From assembly GCA_030706145.1 (NCBI GenBank), contig JAUZPB010000029.1, positions 1 through 41,891 on the forward strand: a stretch of 41,891 bases of DNA. The letters run 5' to 3'. Shown here in pieces: positions 1-10,356 of the stretch; position 1 is the stretch's first letter; each line of letters begins with the position of its first letter. The notes under the pieces were generated by a model. That model was not told the DNA's origin, made no database searches, and saw only the letters and a list, made by a program, of their open reading frames with translations. The translations under genes and the position numbers were made by a program. The stretch is from Bacteroidota bacterium (GTDB lineage Bacteria > Bacteroidota > Ignavibacteria > Ignavibacteriales > SURF-24).

Positions 1-345
1 GATGATTCAGCCAGTGTTCGCCAAATGGTGAGCTTTACACTCCGCGAGGCCGGCTATGAAGTAATTGAAGCTTCAGATGGCAAAGATGCCTTGGATAAAT
101 TAGCCTTTAATACTGTGAATATGATCATTACAGACCTTAATATGCCTAATCTTGACGGGATCAGTCTTATTAGGGCAGTTAGAAGTAGTACTTCGCATAA
201 ATTTGTACCAATTATTATGCTTACTACTGAATCCCAGGATGGAAAGAAAATGGAAGGCAAAGCAGCTGGAGCTACCGGCTGGATTGTGAAGCCTTTTAAA
301 CCAGAACAATTACTTGCAGTGACAAAAAAGGTGTTAGGATGTTAG
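1..345 (+). CDS. cheY: CheY-type response regulator, 5'-truncated by window edge
   Basis: This is a single receiver domain with no output domain, the form expected of CheY, the phosphorylated protein that carries the CheA signal to the motor. The frame is open from base 1 and begins with the acidic pair Asp-Asp of the receiver's metal site, so only about 8-10 N-terminal codons are missing. The phospho-acceptor is the Asp of ITDLNMP (visible residue 45). The conserved Thr lies in MLTTES and the Lys in IVKPF. An internal Met at base 25 is not the start, because it would remove the acidic pair. The stop codon overlaps the cheA start by 7 bases, so the two genes are translationally linked. It could instead be another single-domain regulator, but adjacency to cheA favours CheY. 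Confidence 0.88.
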   Translation, partial: DDSASVRQMVSFTLREAGYEVIEASDGKDALDKLAFNTVNMIITDLNMPNLDGISLIRAVRSSTSHKFVPIIMLTTESQDGKKMEGKAAGATGWIVKPFKPEQLLAVTKKVLGC

Positions 346-2432
346 ACGACCATAAAAAAGCATTCATTGAAGAAGCATCTGAATTGCTTACTTCTTTAGA
401 GTCTGGTTTACTCGAACTTGAGGAAAATCCAGAAGATTCTGACCTTATTGCTAGGATATTCCGTGCTTTGCATACTATAAAAGGTTCCAGCGGTATGTTT
501 GGCTTTGATGAAATAACAATTTTTACTCATGATATTGAGACTATTTTTGATTATGTCAGAAATGGACAGATCCCTGTTACTAAAGAGATAATAGATCTTA
601 CACTCCAGGCAAGGGATCAAATTAGTGCTATGCTGCAGGAATCAGAAGGGGAAAAATATGTAAATGATAGCATTGTTCAGGATCTTGTAGTTAAATTCAG
701 AAATATAGTCCTGAATTATAAAATGCTGAATGAATCTCCTGCAGAAGATGTAAAGCCCTTAGCATCTGCAGCAGATATGGACAGAAGACAACCATCTGAT
801 AGGTCCTTACCTGAAACAGCCTATTATATTTTATTTCGCCCGGCTCGTAATACGTTCCTTTCTGGGACAAATCCACTTCTGCTTATTGAAGAGTTAAGGC
901 AACTTGGCCAATCCTTTGTATTGTTTCATTCTGAAGAAATTCCTTTACTTGAACAAATTAATCCAGAGGAATGCTATTCATATTGGGAGATTCTACTCCT
1001 TACAGATAAAGGTCAGGATTCAATTAAAGACGTTTTTATTTTTGTTGAAGATAGCTGTGAACTACTGATAAATCCAGTTGACCTTAAAAACAGAAGTGAT
1101 ATTGATGGTATGTGGGATTATTTGAAAAATACTTATTCGGGAGGAAATAGCCTTACACTTCAGCTTGCAATTGAAACATTTAAATCAACTCCAAAGACCG
1201 ATATTCTCCCTTCTAAAATGAAAAAGACTAGAGAAAAGGAAGAAAAGCATGGAGAGCCCGAAACTGTTTCTAGTATTAGGGTTAGCTCTGAAAAGCTGGA
1301 TAACCTGGTTAACCTAGTAGGTGAATTAGTAACTGTTCAAGCCAGACTTACACAAACAGCAAATAAAAGCAATCAGCCGGAACTTTCACTGATTGCCGAG
1401 GAAGTTGAAAGGCTAACATGGGAACTAAGAGATAATGCCTTAAATATCAGAATGCTTCCAATAGGAACAACTTTTAGCAAATTTAAGAGGCTTGTCAGGG
1501 ATCTGTCACAGGAACTTGGAAAAGAAGTTGACCTTATTACTGAAGGTGCTGAAACAGAACTAGATAAAACAGTCATTGAAAAACTCAATGATCCACTAGT
1601 CCATATAATAAGAAACAGTATAGATCATGGCGTTGAAACTCCCGCAGTTAGAAAGTCTTTAGGTAAATCAGAAATTGGTAAGATTACTCTTTCTGCTTCT
1701 CAATCCGGCGGGAATGTACTGATAAAGATAATTGATGACGGTGCTGGATTAAATAAAGATTTGATTCAGGAAAAGGCTATTAGTAAAGGTCTTATTAGTG
1801 CAGGGGTAGATCTTAAGGATTCAGAAATATATTCATTGATCTTTATGCCTGGCTTCTCAACTGCAAAACAAGTTACCAATGTTTCTGGACGCGGTGTTGG
1901 TATGGATGTCGTAAAGCAGGCTATTGACAACCTTAGGGGATCCATTGAAATTGAAAGTAAACAGGGAATTGGTACAACAATAACATTGAAGCTCCCTCTT
2001 ACTCTTGCAATAATTGATGGGCTGCTTGTACAAATCTCAGAAGAATTCTTCATCCTGCCTCTCTCAGCTGTAGAAGAATGTATAGAGCTTACATCAGAGT
2101 CTGTTGCAAACTCACATGGAAGAAATATTGTCAAGATCCGGGGTGAAATCATTCCATATATCCGCCTTAGAGACAATTATAATATAAAGGACAATATCCC
2201 TGCTATTGAACAGGTGGTTATAACAACTATTAACAAAATGAAAGTCGGTTTTGCTGTCGATAGAGTAATTGGAAGCCACCAGACGGTTCTGAAAAACCTT
2301 GGAAGAGTATTTAAACACGTTGAGGGTGTATCCGGCGCTACAATTCTTGGCGACGGTACAGTTGCACTTATACTTGATATACAGAAAATTGTGGCTGAAG
2401 AAGAGATTCGTGAAAAACAATTAGTTGCATAG
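339..2432 (+). CDS. cheA: Chemotaxis histidine kinase CheA
   Basis: CheA receives signals from chemoreceptors through CheW, autophosphorylates on its Hpt domain and passes phosphate to CheY and CheB. In order, the 697 residues show: an Hpt domain (about 1-105) with phosphorylated His45 in ALHTIKGSSG; an intermediate region (about 160-265) at the place of the regulator-docking domain; the dimerisation helices (from about 309, SSEKLDNLVNLVGEL); a HATPase domain with N box HIIRNSIDHG (about 420), DDGAGLN (about 465) and GRGVGMDVV (about 517); and a C-terminal CheW-like domain (about 555-690). All catalytic motifs are intact. The ATG overlaps the end of cheY. It is the second gene of the chemotaxis operon. 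Confidence 0.96.
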   Translation: MLDDHKKAFIEEASELLTSLESGLLELEENPEDSDLIARIFRALHTIKGSSGMFGFDEITIFTHDIETIFDYVRNGQIPVTKEIIDLTLQARDQISAMLQESEGEKYVNDSIVQDLVVKFRNIVLNYKMLNESPAEDVKPLASAADMDRRQPSDRSLPETAYYILFRPARNTFLSGTNPLLLIEELRQLGQSFVLFHSEEIPLLEQINPEECYSYWEILLLTDKGQDSIKDVFIFVEDSCELLINPVDLKNRSDIDGMWDYLKNTYSGGNSLTLQLAIETFKSTPKTDILPSKMKKTREKEEKHGEPETVSSIRVSSEKLDNLVNLVGELVTVQARLTQTANKSNQPELSLIAEEVERLTWELRDNALNIRMLPIGTTFSKFKRLVRDLSQELGKEVDLITEGAETELDKTVIEKLNDPLVHIIRNSIDHGVETPAVRKSLGKSEIGKITLSASQSGGNVLIKIIDDGAGLNKDLIQEKAISKGLISAGVDLKDSEIYSLIFMPGFSTAKQVTNVSGRGVGMDVVKQAIDNLRGSIEIESKQGIGTTITLKLPLTLAIIDGLLVQISEEFFILPLSAVEECIELTSESVANSHGRNIVKIRGEIIPYIRLRDNYNIKDNIPAIEQVVITTINKMKVGFAVDRVIGSHQTVLKNLGRVFKHVEGVSGATILGDGTVALILDIQKIVAEEEIREKQLVA

Positions 2433-2567
2433 GTTTATGGGGAGGTTAATGCATTATTAATCTATAAAACAGCAAGTACATTATTTCCTAAATGTGCAAA
2501 AACCTAAATAGAATTGTTACCAAGGATGAAAATAACAAATTGATTATTAAGTACAGAGGAGAAAAAC

Positions 2568-3071
2568 ATGGCTACAGCAGCTATAACTGAAACAAGACAA
2601 TATTTGACATTTAAGTTGAATGAAGAGGTCTTTGGGGTAGATGTAGTTCAGGTAAGAGAAATACTTGACTATATAAAGATAACAAAAGTACCTCAGACAC
2701 CTGACTTTATGTGCGGGGTTATTAATCTTAGAGGAAGCGTCGTCCCTGTTATTGATATGCGTTTGAAGTTCGGAATGCTGAAGACAGAGATTACTGTTAA
2801 TACTTGCATTGTTGTAATGGAAGTAAATATGGATGGAGAAACATTCATTCTTGGAGCACTCGTTGACTCTGTTCAGGAAGTCTTCGAACTTGAACCTAAT
2901 GATATTGAACCAGCCCCTAAGATTGGGACAAGACTTAATACTGAGTTTATCAAAGGTATGGGTAAAAAGGAAGAGAAGTTTATTATTATTCTGGATATTG
3001 ATAAGGTGTTTTCTTCAATTGAAATAGAAAGTATTACCACCGGATCGAAGGAAGTAGAAGAAAAATCTTAA
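2568..3071 (+). CDS. cheW: Chemotaxis coupling protein CheW
   Basis: This 167-residue protein consists of one CheW domain, the SH3-like scaffold that links CheA to chemoreceptors in the cytoplasmic signalling array. Typical segments are FKLNEEVFGVDVVQVREIL near the N-terminus and GVINLRGSVVPVIDMRLKFG in the middle, followed by ALVDSVQEV and a GxG-rich end (IKGMGKKEEKFIIILDIDKVF). Its length is normal for the family. The ATG is preceded by a good ribosome-binding site (AGAGGAG). A 135-base gap separates it from cheA, without a visible terminator, so it is probably in the same transcription unit. Confidence 0.95.
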   Translation: MATAAITETRQYLTFKLNEEVFGVDVVQVREILDYIKITKVPQTPDFMCGVINLRGSVVPVIDMRLKFGMLKTEITVNTCIVVMEVNMDGETFILGALVDSVQEVFELEPNDIEPAPKIGTRLNTEFIKGMGKKEEKFIIILDIDKVFSSIEIESITTGSKEVEEKS

Positions 3072-3112
3072 TTTTTGATTTCTGGAAAAATTAAAAGATA
3101 GCTAAGTTCAAT

Positions 3113-3976
3113 ATGGATATAAAATTTAACAACGGCTTTAATGCCCCAATGACACAAGTTGAATTTGATAAGATCAGCAGGTTCATATATAATGAATGTG
3201 GAATAAAAATGCCTCCTGTCAAGAAGGTGATGTTGGAAGCCCGATTAAGGAAAAGGCTCAAAGAACTAAACTTAACTTCCTTCGGAGCCTATTGCGACTA
3301 TGTGTTTAGTTCAGATGGGATCGAAAACGAACTTATACATATGATCGATGTCGTCACAACAAACAAAACGGATTTTTTCAGGGAACCACATCAGTTCTCT
3401 TTTCTGGTCGAAAAGGCTCTGCCTGCATTGATTAATTCTCATGAGGCAGGCTTAAGAAGAAACCTTAGGCTATGGAGTGCAGGCTGTTCTACTGGGGAGG
3501 AACCCTATACTTTAGCTGTTGTATTAAGTGAATTTGCTTTGGAATATCCAGGATATGATTTTTCTATTCTAGCCTCTGATATTTCAACACAAGTCCTGGA
3601 AAAAGCACGCCTTGGAATATATGACTTAAACAGGATTGATCCTGTCCCATTGTCATTAAAAAAGAAATACTTTCTAAAAAGCAAAGACAAGGAAAAACAG
3701 CTTGTTAGAGTAATCCCTGAGTTGCGCCAAAAGATAAGTTTAAGACGAATTAATTTTGTAGATGATGACTTTGGTGTAAGAGAGATGCAGGATATTATTT
3801 TCTGCAGAAATGTAATTATATATTTCGATAAACAAATGCAGGAAAACCTTATAAAAAAACTTTGTCAGAATATTGTCCCCGATGGATATTTATTTGTCGG
3901 CCATTCAGAGACGCTTTTTAACCTAGACCTGCCACTTGTTCAGGTCGCTCCTAGCATTTATAAAAAATCTGTTTGA
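3113..3976 (+). CDS. cheR: Chemoreceptor glutamate methyltransferase CheR
   Basis: CheR transfers methyl groups from S-adenosylmethionine to glutamates of chemoreceptors during adaptation. The 287 residues have the N-terminal helical CheR domain (about 15-75) and a Rossmann-type methyltransferase domain. SAM-binding residues lie in LWSAGCSTGEEPYTLA and in the acidic SDIS that follows, and the family motif IIFCRNVIIYFD is present near residue 240. No TPR or PAS extension is attached. It follows cheW by 41 bases and precedes cheB, its enzymatic opponent, which is the usual operon pairing. Confidence 0.95.
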   Translation: MDIKFNNGFNAPMTQVEFDKISRFIYNECGIKMPPVKKVMLEARLRKRLKELNLTSFGAYCDYVFSSDGIENELIHMIDVVTTNKTDFFREPHQFSFLVEKALPALINSHEAGLRRNLRLWSAGCSTGEEPYTLAVVLSEFALEYPGYDFSILASDISTQVLEKARLGIYDLNRIDPVPLSLKKKYFLKSKDKEKQLVRVIPELRQKISLRRINFVDDDFGVREMQDIIFCRNVIIYFDKQMQENLIKKLCQNIVPDGYLFVGHSETLFNLDLPLVQVAPSIYKKSV

Positions 3977-4016
3977 TACCAATAGGCCCTATCAAACTGG
4001 AAAGTCAATCTTTTAG

Positions 4017-5123
<1,107 letters not shown>

Positions 5124-5168
5124 ATCTTTATACTTTTTCAAAATGTATTTAGTTAACCAAGGTGAGTT

Positions 5169-7109
5169 TTGGAAACAATAAATATTCTTGTCGTTGAAGA
5201 TGAAAAAATTGTAGCTATCGATATAAAGAGAAGATTGACTAGTCTTGGTTACAATGTCATTGCTGCTGTTTCATCAGGTGAAAAGGCAATTGAAGTTGCT
5301 GCAGTGCATTTCCCTGATCTTATTCTTATGGATATAATGCTTGAAGGCAAGTTAGATGGAATTGAAACTGCACAGCAAATAAAAGATAAATATGCTATTC
5401 CAGTCATTTTTCTAACTGCCTATACTGATGAAAAAACTATTCAAAGAGCTAAAACCGCAGAACCTTTTGGCTATATATTAAAACCATTCGAAATCAGGGA
5501 TCTTAGAAGTACAATTGAAATTGCTCTGTATAAGGCTGAAACACAAAAAAAATTAAGAGAAAGTGAACAGTGGCTCAATACTGTTCTAAATAGCATTGGC
5601 GAGGCTGTCATTGCTGTTGATGCCAATAATAAAATAAAATTCATGAATCCGCTTGCAGAGGTCTTAACTGCAGTTCCCATTAGTAAAGCAATAGGTAGAC
5701 CTTTATCTGAGGTCTATAGGACAGAGATCGAAATGAGCGATGAATACCTTATCTATTGTCTTGCCGAAGGAAACAAAACAACTATGGATGCTCTAATTGA
5801 TAATAAAATTCTTGTCTCTGTCCAGCCTCCTATTCCCATTGAAGATAATTACGTCGAGATTAAAGATCAAAGAGAAAGAATAGTTGGATCTGTATTGACT
5901 TTCCGCGATATAAGTAGTAGACGAAAAGTTGAATCCTCCATTATTGCCTCTAGAAATTATTATCTGAGCCTCTTCGAAGAATTCCCGGCTTTAATATGGA
6001 GAAGCGGCAAAGATGGTAGATTTAATTATTTTAACCGTACATGGCTTGACTTTACTGGCAGGGCAATAGAGGACGAAATTGAATTTGGCTGGATGGACTA
6101 TCTGCTTGAAAATGAAAAGGGTACTTTCTATAAAAATTATAGGAAAGATTTCGATGCAAAAAGAGCATTTGAGTACGAAATTAGATTATCTAATAGTAAA
6201 AATGAATATAGATGGCTAGTTTGCTTTGGCTCTCCCCTTTATGATATTAATAAAAGGTTCACTGGCTTTATTGGCCTTTGCTATGACATAACCGAAAGAA
6301 AGCGGATGGAGAACGAAATAAAAGAAGCAAAAAATAAAGCCGAACAGTCAAGCAAAGCTAAAAGTACATTCTTGTCAAATATGAGCCATGAGATAAGAAC
6401 TCCTATGAATGGTATCATCGGATTGACCGAGATACTTCTAGATACTAATCTTAGCCCAGAACAGAAAAACTATCTCGACCTCCTTAGAAAATCGGCATTT
6501 AGTCTGCTAAATATGTTGAATAGTGTCCTTGATTATTCTAAATATGAAGCTGGCAAGCTTAAACTTGAAAACACTGTGCTTAATCTATACATGATCATAG
6601 AAGAGGTCTTCAGGATATTTCTGCCCGAGATACAAAACAAAAACATTGAACTTATCTGTGATGTTGAGCCAGATATCCCATCGGAATTACTTGGAGACTC
6701 GCAAAGAATTAAACAGGTTCTTGTTAACCTAATTGGAAATGCTGTGAAATTTACTGAAAAAGGTAAAATTACTTTATCTGTAAAACTTGATAAAGTGAAC
6801 ATTTCTGAAACTGGAAGAAAAAAGAAAAAGATTCCTCTGCATTTCATTGTTAAGGATACTGGAATAGGAATCGCTGAAGAAAAACAAAGAATTGTCTTTG
6901 AGGGATTTACTCAGGCCGACAGTTCAACAACAAAAAAGTATGGAGGAACAGGAATAGGGCTTACTATTTCAAAACAGATCGTAGAGATGATGGGCGGTGA
7001 GATATGGTTTGAAAGCAAATCGGGATTAGGTACAACCTTTCATTTTAAGATTGAACTGGAAAATGATGATAAGCAGCAGAAAATGAATATTCCTCAATCA
7101 CTTTCATAA
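5169..7109 (+). CDS. Sensor histidine kinase with N-terminal receiver (REC-PAS-PAS-HisKA-HATPase)
   Basis: This is a predicted soluble histidine kinase of 646 residues with no membrane segment. Order of domains: receiver (about 1-122, Asp55 in LILMDIMLEG, Lys in ILKPFE); PAS (about 135-255); PAS with PAC-type end (about 265-395); HisKA with phospho-accepting His407 in NMSHEIRTPMNG; and HATPase (about 500-635) with an N-box Asn in NLIGNAVKF, DTGIGIAEE and GGTGIGLTISK. A receiver at the N-terminus suggests its kinase activity is set by another phosphorylated protein. The start is TTG, supported by AAGGTGAG just upstream; no in-frame ATG fits the receiver. The stimulus is unknown. It follows cheB by 45 bases and looks co-transcribed. 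Confidence 0.9.
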   Translation: METINILVVEDEKIVAIDIKRRLTSLGYNVIAAVSSGEKAIEVAAVHFPDLILMDIMLEGKLDGIETAQQIKDKYAIPVIFLTAYTDEKTIQRAKTAEPFGYILKPFEIRDLRSTIEIALYKAETQKKLRESEQWLNTVLNSIGEAVIAVDANNKIKFMNPLAEVLTAVPISKAIGRPLSEVYRTEIEMSDEYLIYCLAEGNKTTMDALIDNKILVSVQPPIPIEDNYVEIKDQRERIVGSVLTFRDISSRRKVESSIIASRNYYLSLFEEFPALIWRSGKDGRFNYFNRTWLDFTGRAIEDEIEFGWMDYLLENEKGTFYKNYRKDFDAKRAFEYEIRLSNSKNEYRWLVCFGSPLYDINKRFTGFIGLCYDITERKRMENEIKEAKNKAEQSSKAKSTFLSNMSHEIRTPMNGIIGLTEILLDTNLSPEQKNYLDLLRKSAFSLLNMLNSVLDYSKYEAGKLKLENTVLNLYMIIEEVFRIFLPEIQNKNIELICDVEPDIPSELLGDSQRIKQVLVNLIGNAVKFTEKGKITLSVKLDKVNISETGRKKKKIPLHFIVKDTGIGIAEEKQRIVFEGFTQADSSTTKKYGGTGIGLTISKQIVEMMGGEIWFESKSGLGTTFHFKIELENDDKQQKMNIPQSLS

Positions 7110-7149
7110 TTTAAATTTATTCTGGCATTTAAATAGAACTGGAAATAAA

Positions 7150-7548
7150 ATGAAAATCTTAATTGTTGAAGACGATTTTATTAGTCGTTTAGTACTTCAG
7201 AAAATTTTAACTCCATATGGCAGTTGTGATATTGCAGTAAATGGTATTGAAGCAATTACTGCCTTTTCTCATTCTCTTGAGCAGGGAGATCCATATGATC
7301 TTATCTGTCTCGATATAATGATGCCTGAAATGGATGGCCGAGATGCTCTGAAGATCATTCGTGAAAAAGAGAAACTTATGAATATTGCTCCTAATAAAGA
7401 GGTTAAAATTATTATGACCACTGCTTTAGGAGCTCCTAAAGATGTGTTCGATGCCTTTTATCAGGGCGGCTGTACTTCTTATTTGGTAAAACCAATTGAG
7501 AAAAAACGGCTTATTGAATTATTGAAGGATTATAAACTTATTGATTAG
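7150..7548 (+). CDS. Single-domain response regulator
   Basis: This 132-residue protein is one receiver domain with no output domain. The acidic site is EDD at residues 7-9, the phospho-acceptor is Asp55 in CLDIMMPEMDG, the conserved Thr lies in IIMTTALG and the Lys in YLVKPIEKK. It sits 40 bases after one histidine kinase and before another, so it is a likely phosphate relay or partner for one of them. It differs from the CheY at the window start in its longer loop after helix 2 (EQGDPYD) and is probably not the motor-binding CheY. The target is unknown. Confidence 0.9.
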   Translation: MKILIVEDDFISRLVLQKILTPYGSCDIAVNGIEAITAFSHSLEQGDPYDLICLDIMMPEMDGRDALKIIREKEKLMNIAPNKEVKIIMTTALGAPKDVFDAFYQGGCTSYLVKPIEKKRLIELLKDYKLID

Positions 7549-7643
7549 CTGAGCATTTTCTTTACTCTTACTAGCCATTTTTTATGTAGAACAGTTTTTT
7601 AACAGAGTTTCAATATTATGCCATTAAAAACATTTGATAAAAT

Positions 7644-10151
7644 ATGAATGTGGACTTTTTCTATGCCGGTGGTGTACCAGATAGGAAGAAAAATTCTCTG
7701 GTCGTTGAGGATTCCGGTATCGTCGGTATGCAGATAAAGCGTAGCCTGTTAAATATGGGCTATACAGTTATTGATGTTGTAAGTTCTGGCGAAAAAGCAA
7801 TTGAACTTGCTGAGTACTCCAAACTGGACTTTGTTCTTCTGGATATAAAACTTTCTGGAATAATGGATGGAATTGACACTGCAAAGATATTGAAACAAAA
7901 GTATGACCTGCCTGTAATATTTATAACTGCTTATTCAGACGAGGAAACATTAAACAGGGCTAAAATTGCAGAACCTTCAGGCTATATACTGAAACCATTT
8001 GAGACTGGAGATCTTCAGACAGTCATCGAAATAGCTTTATATAAACATACAATTGATAAAAAATTAAAGCAATCTGAAGAGCTTTATCGGACATTAGTCC
8101 AGACTACTCATGATGGAATTGTTATACTTGACCATGGCAAGATCGAGTTTGCTAACGAGGCGTTTGCAAAAATGGTAGGCTATGAAACAAAAGAAATTAC
8201 TGGTATGGCTTTAAGCAAAATTATGGATAGGCAGTTCTCATCTGCCCTTGAGAACCACCTGAAAAGACTCGAAATGAATGACCCCGTTCAAAAGGAATAC
8301 GAGATTAGTTTGCTTAATAAAGACGGGATAAATTTGATCTCTGCAAGCCTTCACCTAAATACAACAAAATATCAGAACAGAGATGTAGTTGTTTGTACAG
8401 TTAAGGATATTACTGAAAGCAAGAGGACTAGAGAGATACTTAAAAGAACTGAAGAGGGGCTTAGAGCAAAACTGGACTATATTTTATCACCTGAATATAA
8501 AGATCAATCAGTCAACCTTTTTGAACTAATTGATGGAGGAAAAATTCAGGAGATACAGGATTGCTTTGCTGAAAGCTTTGATGTCTCTTCTCTCATTACT
8601 GATACTTCGGGAAAACCTATTTCTCAACCAAGCAATTTTTCAAACCTCTGCAAAATTTTTCGTTCCAACGAAAATGGAAATTTAAATTGCATCGAATCAG
8701 ATAGATTATTTGGACACAAAGCTAAAGAAAATAAAGAACCATATATTCATCCATGCCATCATTGCGGCCTGACTTTTGCTGCTTTACCCCTTATAGTTGC
8801 AAATCAGCACATTGCAACTTGGTTTGTTGGACAAGTATGCACTTCGGAAATAGATAAAAACAGCGTCATAAATTACGCATCTTCAATAGGCGCAGATACA
8901 GTTATTGTTAATGAAGAACTTGCACATGTAAAGAAAATGAAAGCTGAGAAGTTTGAAAAGATTGTAAAGCTTCTTTCTTTGTTTGTTTTTAAACTATCAT
9001 ATTTGGCTTATAATAATCTGCTCATAAAGAAAGACCTCTTCCAAAGAAGGAAAACTGAATATGAATTGCAGAAGAGTGAAGTCAAAAATGAAGCGATACT
9101 TAGCGCCATTCCTGACTTTATGATACAGGTAAGCGAGGATGGGAAATATAAATGTCTGAAAATTACAAATATCAATGATGACTATTTCTGGAATGCAGGA
9201 AGTCAAAAGACCTATTGCATTGATGATGATTTCCCCGAAGAAATTGCAGCTCTGATTATGAAAAATGTCAAAATGACAATAGCTACTTCAAGACCTCAAA
9301 GATTCGAATTTATATTTAACTTACCCGATCAGCCTCATTACTACGAAACTAATGTCGCCCTGCTTGGGACAGAAGATACTCTGATTATGATCAGGGACAT
9401 AACGGAAAAAAAGAATTCAGAGACTGAGATCATAAAAGCAAAAGAAAAGGCAGAAAGCTCAGACAGACTTAAATCAGAATTCTTGGCTCAAATGTCCCAC
9501 GAAATAAGAACACCAATTAATGCTATATTAAGTTTTAGCTCATTACTAAAAGAAGAATTGGAAGACAAACTTTCTGATGGTCTTGGAGAAAGTTTCAAAA
9601 TAATCGATAGAGCTGGCAGAAGATTGATCAGAACGATCGACGAAATACTTGAAATGTCTCAGCTACAGACTGGAAATTTCGATCTTAATATTGTTTCAGT
9701 AGACCTGAAAAAAGAGGTCCTGGAGAGTCTTTTGGCTGAATATCTTTACGCAGCTAAAGAAAGACAACTGGATATAAGATTTGAAAGCATGATAGATCAT
9801 AAGGTTCTTGTAAATGCTGACAAACATATGCTCATTCAGATATTTTCAAATATTCTTGATAATGCTGTGAAATATACTCCGGAAGGGAAAATTGAAATTG
9901 TTCTGTTCTATAATCAGCAAGATGAAGTCTGCGTCAGAATACAGGATACAGGAATTGGGATTTCTGAAGAATATCTCTCTAGACTCTTTACTCCTTTTTC
10001 TCAGGAGGATTCAGGTTATACCCGCCGTTATGAAGGTAATGGCTTGGGATTGGCCCTTGTTAAGCGATATACCGAATTAAATAATGCCAGAGTCTATGTA
10101 GAAAGTCAAAAAGGAATGGGAACTGCTTTTACTATAGTATTTGGCAAATAA
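7644..10151 (+). CDS. Sensor histidine kinase REC-PAS-PocR-PAS-HisKA-HATPase
   Basis: This is an 835-residue soluble kinase. Domains in order: receiver (about 15-140, Asp67 in FVLLDIKLSG); PAS (about 150-265); a PocR-type sensory domain (about 292-455) with the cysteine pattern NLCKIF, NCIES and HPCHHCG; a divergent PAS-like segment (about 490-590); HisKA with His619 in QMSHEIRTPINA; and HATPase with NILDNAVKY, DTGIGISEE and EGNGLGLALVK. PocR domains are known as small-molecule sensors, the founding example responding to 1,2-propanediol; the ligand here is unknown. The receiver motif begins unusually late (residue 18, SLVVED), leaving about 14 N-terminal residues that may not be translated. 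The receiver resembles that of the kinase at 5169-7109, suggesting duplication. Confidence 0.88.
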   Translation: MNVDFFYAGGVPDRKKNSLVVEDSGIVGMQIKRSLLNMGYTVIDVVSSGEKAIELAEYSKLDFVLLDIKLSGIMDGIDTAKILKQKYDLPVIFITAYSDEETLNRAKIAEPSGYILKPFETGDLQTVIEIALYKHTIDKKLKQSEELYRTLVQTTHDGIVILDHGKIEFANEAFAKMVGYETKEITGMALSKIMDRQFSSALENHLKRLEMNDPVQKEYEISLLNKDGINLISASLHLNTTKYQNRDVVVCTVKDITESKRTREILKRTEEGLRAKLDYILSPEYKDQSVNLFELIDGGKIQEIQDCFAESFDVSSLITDTSGKPISQPSNFSNLCKIFRSNENGNLNCIESDRLFGHKAKENKEPYIHPCHHCGLTFAALPLIVANQHIATWFVGQVCTSEIDKNSVINYASSIGADTVIVNEELAHVKKMKAEKFEKIVKLLSLFVFKLSYLAYNNLLIKKDLFQRRKTEYELQKSEVKNEAILSAIPDFMIQVSEDGKYKCLKITNINDDYFWNAGSQKTYCIDDDFPEEIAALIMKNVKMTIATSRPQRFEFIFNLPDQPHYYETNVALLGTEDTLIMIRDITEKKNSETEIIKAKEKAESSDRLKSEFLAQMSHEIRTPINAILSFSSLLKEELEDKLSDGLGESFKIIDRAGRRLIRTIDEILEMSQLQTGNFDLNIVSVDLKKEVLESLLAEYLYAAKERQLDIRFESMIDHKVLVNADKHMLIQIFSNILDNAVKYTPEGKIEIVLFYNQQDEVCVRIQDTGIGISEEYLSRLFTPFSQEDSGYTRRYEGNGLGLALVKRYTELNNARVYVESQKGMGTAFTIVFGK

Positions 10152-10170
10152 TCTAAGATGCAAATTTAAC

Positions 10171-10206
10171 TTGACATGCCCATAATATTGTATATTCATA
10201 AGTTTG
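10171..10206 (+). promoter_or_regulatory. Candidate promoter for the PRC-barrel gene
   Basis: A TTGACA at 10171-10176 is followed by TAAGTTTG at 10199-10206. The second matches the TAnnTTTG element known for the major sigma factor of Bacteroidota. The spacing from TTG is slightly longer than the published 17-23 bases, so the upstream element is doubtful. It lies in the 205-base gap after the last kinase, about 150 bases before the gene. Confidence 0.35.
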
Positions 10207-10356
10207 TATTGATTTGTTGGTATTGAAATAATATGCTATTGATTTTCAATGAAAGCTCCAATACCTTATTTATATAGAGTTCGGTTTATTTCCCTCTTTT
10301 AACTCTGTTCTGTACAACCGTAGTAATATTTAATACACGAGAAAGGAGAGTATAAA

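Noticed and set aside
1766-2176. 136-codon open frame on the minus strand inside cheA
   Set aside because: It lies opposite conserved CheA sequence and has no recognisable domain or ribosome-binding site; it is a shadow frame.
7549-7643. Separate promoter region for the PocR kinase
   Set aside because: The 95-base gap shows no clear promoter or terminator, so co-transcription with the preceding genes is assumed.
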